Part shown: one piece after another, positions 60,098 through 64,000 of the stretch
How positions within the stretch are numbered: position 1 is the first letter of the stretch
Layout of the letters: the number at the start of each line of letters is the position of its first letter
Origin: Polyangiaceae bacterium
Lineage (GTDB): Bacteria > Myxococcota_A > Polyangia > Polyangiales > Polyangiaceae
Reading direction: 5' to 3'
DNA: 64,000 bases
Assembly: GCA_029266615.1 (NCBI GenBank)
Contig: JAQSWN010000039.1
Coordinates: 1-64,000 of the forward strand
Program-made: the position numbers and the translations under genes
Notes under the pieces: generated by a model
Told to the model about the DNA's origin: nothing
Database searches by the model: none
Seen by the model: only the letters and a program-made list of their open reading frames with translations

Positions 60098-60262
60098 CTA
60101 CACGTCTTCTTCGCCGTCGTCGGAGACGAACGGGCTCGTCTCCTGAAAGAGGTCCTCGGCTCTTTGACGCTGCGCTCGCTCGTCCTGCCAGCGCAGCTCG
60201 AGCTCCGCCGTCCGACGCGCTTCATCTTGCCGTGAGTCCATAGAGTACTTTGATTGGTTCAT
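60098..60262 (-). CDS. 54-aa charged protein overlapping the GH2 gene
   Basis: Too short for the ORF track. ATG at 60262 overlaps the GH2 stop as ATGA and is preceded by GAGGAGGAGG, an exceptionally strong ribosome site that lies within the GH2 3' end. Product: [22 protein letters not shown]... with '[22 protein letters not shown]' and an acidic tail 'VSDDGEEDV'. It is helical, hydrophilic and without TM segments. The strong translation signal and overlap argue that it is real. Function unknown; co-transcribed with GH2 and the SRPBCC gene. Confidence 0.7.
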   Translation of the reverse strand: MNQSKYSMDSRQDEARRTAELELRWQDERAQRQRAEDLFQETSPFVSDDGEEDV

Positions 60263-62067
60263 CGGTCGGCCTCCTCCTCGGTTGCGTCCACCACGATGGG
60301 TGGCGGCGGCATCAAGTCTTCTTCGATACCCAGGATGGCTCGCTGAATTGCGTCCAGCGGAAGTTTGGGAGTTCTATCTGCATAGAGCAGGCCATTGGCC
60401 TCTTGGTACGTGTCCGTCAGTTGCGTGTAGCAGAAGCCCGATAGGGCTTCGAGCTTGCGCACGGTCTTCAGCAGCTTGAGCAAGGCGGTCCGAAACGACT
60501 CCACGTTATCGGCCCGGGTGTAGCCCCAAACGCCCGCCTCCCGGCTGAGGGCGATGCCGCCGAACTCCGAGAGCACGATCGGATGCTCACGGCGCGAGTG
60601 TCCCTCCAACACCAACGCGCGCCCCGCCGGGCGCTCCCGCTTGAAGAGCTTGGGCACGACGTCGTGCGCGAAGTAGCGGCGGGCCATTCGCTCGTAGTTG
60701 GGATCGTAGTCGTGGATGCCGATGATGTCCGTCGCGACGCTTTCCCACCCGTCGTTGCCTACGACGGGACGCGAAGGGTCGTGAGTCTTGGTCAGGTAGT
60801 ACAGAGCGCGCACGTAGTTTCGTTCGGGTGCGCTGTCCGGCAAGTTGGGGACGCCCCATGACTCGTTGAACGGAACCCACGCCATGATGCAAGGGTGGCT
60901 CACGTCCCGATCCAGGATCTCCATCCACTGTTCGGTCAGCCGCTCCACCGAGCGCTTGGAGAAGCGATACGCGCTCGGCATCTCTTCCCACACCAAGAGT
61001 CCCAAGCGGTCCGCCCAGTAGAGAAAGCGTGGCGCTTCGATCTTTTGGTGCTTGCGTACGCCATTGAAGCCCATGGCCTTCACCAGCTCCACGTCGCGGC
61101 GAAAGGCGTCGTCATTCGGCGCGGTCAGCCCCGTTTCCGGCCAGTAGCCTTGGTCCAGCACCATACGAAGCACGTAGGGGCGACCATTGAGGAGCAGGCG
61201 GTCGCGGTGAGCGGCGACCGTGCGCAGCGCGGTGTAGCTGCGCACCATGTCGATGCGATTGCCGGCCATGTCGGTCAGCTCCACCTCCGCTTCGATGAGC
61301 CGGGGCGTGGCCGGGCTCCACAACAGCTCGTTGCGGAAGTCGTCGATGCCGGGGTCGGAGAGCGCGATGCGCCGGTGCACCTCGCCGGCGACGACCAAGT
61401 ATTCGTCGTGCGCCAGCACGAGGTCGTCCACCCAAAGCTTGACCCCAAGCCGAAGCTTTTGGCTGTGGGGCGCGGTGATGGACGCGTCTAAGCCAATTTC
61501 CCAGCGCTCGACGTTGGAGGTCCAAGTTAGATGCGCGACGCGCATGACCGGGACGCGCTCCAGCCACACGGTTTGCCAGATGCCGGTCGTCCGCGGGTAC
61601 CAGATAGAATGCGGGTTGAGCTGCCAGTCTTGCTTGCCGCGGGGCTTCTCCAAGTCGGTCGGGTCGTCCTCGACTCGCACGACGACCTCTTGCTCGGCTG
61701 CACTCAGGTCCAAGTGATCCGTCACGTCGAACGAGAATGGCGCGTAGCCGCCTTCGTGCTCGCCCAGGCGCACGCCGTTCACCCAGACGGTCGCGTGGTA
61801 GTCAACCGCACCGAAGTGCAAGATCAAGCGCTGTTCACGGCTGCATTCCGGCGCGTGGAAGCGGCGCCGGTACCAGCAGGAGCGGTACAAGCCCGTGTCC
61901 CCGATACCGCTGCGCTGCGTCTCCGGGCTGAACGGCACGACGATGGTTTGCGGCCACGACACTTGCCGTGGCAGCGTGAACTCCGCTTCTGCGTCCAGCT
62001 GGAAGTCCCAATTGCCATTGAGTGAAAACCAGTCTTCGCGACGGAGCTGCGGTCGCGGATACCCCAT
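60259..62067 (-). CDS. Glycoside hydrolase family 2 enzyme
   Basis: 602 aa from ATG at 62067 ('MGYPRPQLRREDWFSLNGNWDFQLD', the normal GH2 N-terminus); the extra 45 track codons are not conserved. A sugar-binding beta-sandwich ('YRSCWYRRRFHAPE', 'ATVWVNGVRLGEHEGGYAPFSFDVT'), an immunoglobulin-like domain, and the TIM barrel with acid/base Glu in 'WVPFNESWGVPN' and nucleophile Glu in 'IVLSEFGG'. No signal peptide, so it is cytoplasmic. Specificity (beta-galactosidase, glucuronidase or mannosidase) cannot be decided. First gene of the minus-strand operon down to 56867. The region 62068-62375 has an AT-rich patch GATATCAAATTAATTG and no other gene. Confidence 0.88.
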   Translation of the reverse strand: MGYPRPQLRREDWFSLNGNWDFQLDAEAEFTLPRQVSWPQTIVVPFSPETQRSGIGDTGLYRSCWYRRRFHAPECSREQRLILHFGAVDYHATVWVNGVRLGEHEGGYAPFSFDVTDHLDLSAAEQEVVVRVEDDPTDLEKPRGKQDWQLNPHSIWYPRTTGIWQTVWLERVPVMRVAHLTWTSNVERWEIGLDASITAPHSQKLRLGVKLWVDDLVLAHDEYLVVAGEVHRRIALSDPGIDDFRNELLWSPATPRLIEAEVELTDMAGNRIDMVRSYTALRTVAAHRDRLLLNGRPYVLRMVLDQGYWPETGLTAPNDDAFRRDVELVKAMGFNGVRKHQKIEAPRFLYWADRLGLLVWEEMPSAYRFSKRSVERLTEQWMEILDRDVSHPCIMAWVPFNESWGVPNLPDSAPERNYVRALYYLTKTHDPSRPVVGNDGWESVATDIIGIHDYDPNYERMARRYFAHDVVPKLFKRERPAGRALVLEGHSRREHPIVLSEFGGIALSREAGVWGYTRADNVESFRTALLKLLKTVRKLEALSGFCYTQLTDTYQEANGLLYADRTPKLPLDAIQRAILGIEEDLMPPPPIVVDATEEEADR

Positions 62068-62331
62068 GGGGTCTCGACCGTCGTCGTCAGCGGAAAGAGA
62101 CCTGGGCGGCGGGGAGGACTCCAGCAGCCCGATGCGCGATTGATAGCGACGCGGCACGATGAATCGGACCTTAGCTGCGGCCAGCAATAACGTCGATATC
62201 AAATTAATTGTTTCGACAGCATGGGACTTCCGTACGTTGCCTCGTCAATCCTGCCCCGCGCGCGCAAAGGTGCCGCAGCATTGCGCGATGCACAACGCGA
62301 CAGTTCACGGGTCTTTACGGCGCACCCCCCT

Positions 62332-62347
62332 TGGCACAGGGCGTGCT
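62332..62347 (+). promoter_or_regulatory. Near-consensus -24/-12 promoter for GT-glf operon
   Basis: TGGCACAGGGCGTGCT carries TGGCAC and TGCT with exact sigma54 spacing. The predicted start is ~18 nt before the ATG at 62376. Confidence 0.55.
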
Positions 62348-62375
62348 CAAGCGACCCACCCAGGTAAAAGAATCC

Positions 62376-63566
62376 ATGCGCATCCACCGTCAACATCAGT
62401 CGGCCGATTTCGATGTGATTTGTTTTTCGCATTTGCGTTGGAGCTTCGTCTTTCAACGACCGCAGCACCTACTCAGTCGATGCGCCAAAGAGCGCCGCGT
62501 TTTCTACGTGGAGGAACCCGTGAGCGCCGAGGGTTCTCCGCGGATGGAAGCCACGTTGGACGCGACGACGGGCGTCACGGTCGTCGTCCCTCACCTGCCC
62601 GACGGGCTGTCGGAAGTAGAACGCGAGCAGGTGCAGGCGCGGCTCGTGGCGGAGCTGTGCGAGGCGCAGGGGATAGAGCAGCCCGTAGGCTGGTTCTATA
62701 CGCCCATGGCGCTGCCGCTCGCGGCAGGCCTGCAGCTGCGCGCCTGTGTCTACGACTGTATGGATGAACTTTCGGCGTTCCGCGGCGCGCCGCGCAGCCT
62801 GCTCGTGCGGGAAGCAGAGCTCATGGGCGTGGCGGACGTCGTATTTACCGGCGGGCACGCGCTCTTCGAAGCCAAAAGAGACCGGCACGCGAACATTCAC
62901 CCCTTCCCGAGCAGTGTGGACACGACGCACTTCGGTCGGGCACGCAAGCCGACTTCGGAGCCTGCGGATCAGGCCGGCATTCCCGGGCCGCGGCTCGGCT
63001 TCTTCGGAGTCATCGACGAGCGCATGGATCTCTCGTTGATTGAGGGCGTTGCGCGCGCGCGGCCAGATTGGCAACTCGTCCTCCTCGGGCCGGTCGTCAA
63101 GATCGACCACGCTGACCTGCCGCGTCTCCCGAACGTCCACTACTTGGGAGGCAAGTCGTACGCTGACCTGCCCGACTACATCGCCGGTTGGGACGTCGCG
63201 CTCCTGCCATTTGCTAGGAACGAGTCTACACGCTTCATCAGCCCGACGAAAACGCCAGAATACCTAGCCGCCGGTAAGCAGGTCGTCTCCACCTCCATTC
63301 GTGACGTCGTTCGCCCGTACGCGGCACTCAACTTGGTGCGAATCGCGGATGCTCCGGAAGACTTCGTCAAGGCTTGCGAGGCGGCCATGGCGGAGCCCGC
63401 GCAACAGCTCATTGCGCGAGCGGATCCGTTGCTCGCCAAGATGAGTTGGGATTTGACGTGGCGCCAGATGGATCAGCTCGTCCAACAGTCCGTGAGAGAC
63501 AACACACGCTCGAGCGGTGAACGCTTTCACATTTCGAGCCCTTCAGAGCAGCGGGAGGTTGGCTGA
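62376..63566 (+). CDS. GT4-type glycosyltransferase
   Basis: 396 aa from ATG at 62376; the upstream 56 track codons are dropped. 'FDVICFSHLRWSFVFQRPQHLLSRCAKERRVFYVEEP' is the N-terminal start of a GT-B fold, as in the family that precedes glf in capsule or LPS loci. C-terminal nucleotide-sugar-binding part: 'PRLGFFGVIDERMDLSLI', 'WQLVLLGPVVKIDHADLPRLPNVHYLGGKSYADLPDYIAGWDVALLPF' and 'PTKTPEYLAAGKQVVST'. It transfers a hexose, here probably galactofuranose or its acceptor sugar, because the next gene is UDP-galactopyranose mutase with a TGATG overlap. Cytoplasmic. A sigma54-like promoter precedes it. Confidence 0.88.
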   Translation: MRIHRQHQSADFDVICFSHLRWSFVFQRPQHLLSRCAKERRVFYVEEPVSAEGSPRMEATLDATTGVTVVVPHLPDGLSEVEREQVQARLVAELCEAQGIEQPVGWFYTPMALPLAAGLQLRACVYDCMDELSAFRGAPRSLLVREAELMGVADVVFTGGHALFEAKRDRHANIHPFPSSVDTTHFGRARKPTSEPADQAGIPGPRLGFFGVIDERMDLSLIEGVARARPDWQLVLLGPVVKIDHADLPRLPNVHYLGGKSYADLPDYIAGWDVALLPFARNESTRFISPTKTPEYLAAGKQVVSTSIRDVVRPYAALNLVRIADAPEDFVKACEAAMAEPAQQLIARADPLLAKMSWDLTWRQMDQLVQQSVRDNTRSSGERFHISSPSEQREVG

Positions 63567-64000
63567 TGTTCGACTACTTAATCGTGGGCGCCGGGTTTGC
63601 CGGCAGCGTGCTCGCGGAGCGACTGGCCGTGGGCTTGGACAAGAAGGTCCTGCTCGTGGAGAAGCGCGCGCACATTGGTGGCAACGCCTACGATCACTAC
63701 GACGACGAAGGCATCTTGGTGCACCGTTACGGTCCGCACATCTTCCACACCAACAGCGCGGATATCTTTCAGTACTTATCGCGCTTTACCCAGTGGCGCC
63801 CTTACGAGCATCGAGTGCTCGCGAGTGTGGACGGGCAGCTGGTTCCCATGCCCATCAACTTGGATACGGTGAACAAGCTGTATGGCACGAGCATGACCTC
63901 GCTCGAGCTGCCGAAGTTCTTCGCGGCCGCGGCCGAGAAGCGCTCCATCAAGACTTCGGAGGATGTCGTCATCTCCGCGGTCGGTAAAGACCTCTACGAG
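63566..64000 (+). CDS. glf: UDP-galactopyranose mutase, 3' end beyond window
   Basis: Starts ATG at 63566 in a TGATG overlap with GGGAGG upstream; the frame is open to the window edge (145 codons seen). FAD-binding 'MFDYLIVGAGFAGSVLAERL', 'VLLVEKRAHIGGNAYDHYDDEGILVHRYGPHIFHT' and 'PMPINLDTVNKLYG' are diagnostic of Glf. It converts UDP-galactopyranose to UDP-galactofuranose, a building block of surface glycans. The C-terminal half with the catalytic Arg residues is not in view. It is co-transcribed with the glycosyltransferase, so the pair probably makes a Galf-containing surface polysaccharide. Identity is secure although partial. Confidence 0.95.
   Translation, partial: MFDYLIVGAGFAGSVLAERLAVGLDKKVLLVEKRAHIGGNAYDHYDDEGILVHRYGPHIFHTNSADIFQYLSRFTQWRPYEHRVLASVDGQLVPMPINLDTVNKLYGTSMTSLELPKFFAAAAEKRSIKTSEDVVISAVGKDLYE

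Overview
The window is GC-rich, densely coded DNA with strongly GC-biased third codon positions. It most resembles a Myxococcota genome of the Polyangiales/Sorangium type. The signs are several secreted lipoproteins with long Gly/Ala/Ser-rich linkers after the lipobox, very large PAS/GAF hybrid histidine kinases, a TIGR02147-family regulator beside a lipoprotein, NtrC-type activators, and many candidate -24/-12 (sigma54) promoters. This assignment is inferred from gene style; no rRNA is present.

Layout. 1-8.6 kb: a truncated GNAT protein, secreted lipoproteins (spondin_N, fasciclin, GCTGGTETGNP type), a TIGR02147 regulator, an aldo/keto reductase and a secreted alpha/beta hydrolase. 8.6-12.7 kb: ilvA, a GH105-like lipoprotein, and the second of two 146-aa zinc-ribbon paralogues. 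12.8-17.8 kb: a KaiC-histidine kinase operon divergent from an NtrC-family response regulator, then a receiver and a small protein. 18-28.8 kb: a MocA-like enzyme and a membrane-stress region with three MscS-type channels (one intact, one frameshifted, one a fragment), DUF3072, a broken copper-storage-type protein, DUF5985-like proteins and NhaA. 28.8-43.4 kb: two PAS hybrid kinases, an OtsA-OtsB fusion, a ClC channel with CBS domains, a MarR regulator, a helix-turn-helix/DUF5985 operon, an orphan RND adaptor and an outer-membrane barrel. 43.6-48.4 kb: a four-gene operon with two hybrid kinases, a stand-alone B12-binding protein carrying the W-x9-EH photoreceptor signature, and an unknown helical partner. 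48.4-64 kb: a Cys-rich lipoprotein, a DUF5670-type peptide with an aminotransferase, an AI-2E-type transporter fused to a Rossmann-like domain with its own receiver, GlsB, an extensin-like pseudogene, a RecQ helicase, an operon running GH2, small protein, SRPBCC, alcohol dehydrogenase and ATP-grasp, and finally a glycosyltransferase with a truncated UDP-galactopyranose mutase.

Two signals run across the genes. First, a palindrome GTTTGA-N2-TCAAAC recurs in six gene boundaries between 21.8 and 38.2 kb, next to osmotic and membrane-stress genes (MscS, trehalose synthesis, ClC, hybrid kinase, DUF5985 operon); it looks like the operator of one regulator. Second, -24/-12 elements of the form TGGC(A/C)CG-N4-(T/C)TGC(T/A) stand just upstream of many small stress or membrane genes, suggesting a sigma54 stress regulon. 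Five loci carry frameshifts or deletions in otherwise conserved genes, so this is either decaying accessory DNA or a sequence with indel errors; at least one lesion, a 13-nt loss in an mscS gene, is not a simple homopolymer error.
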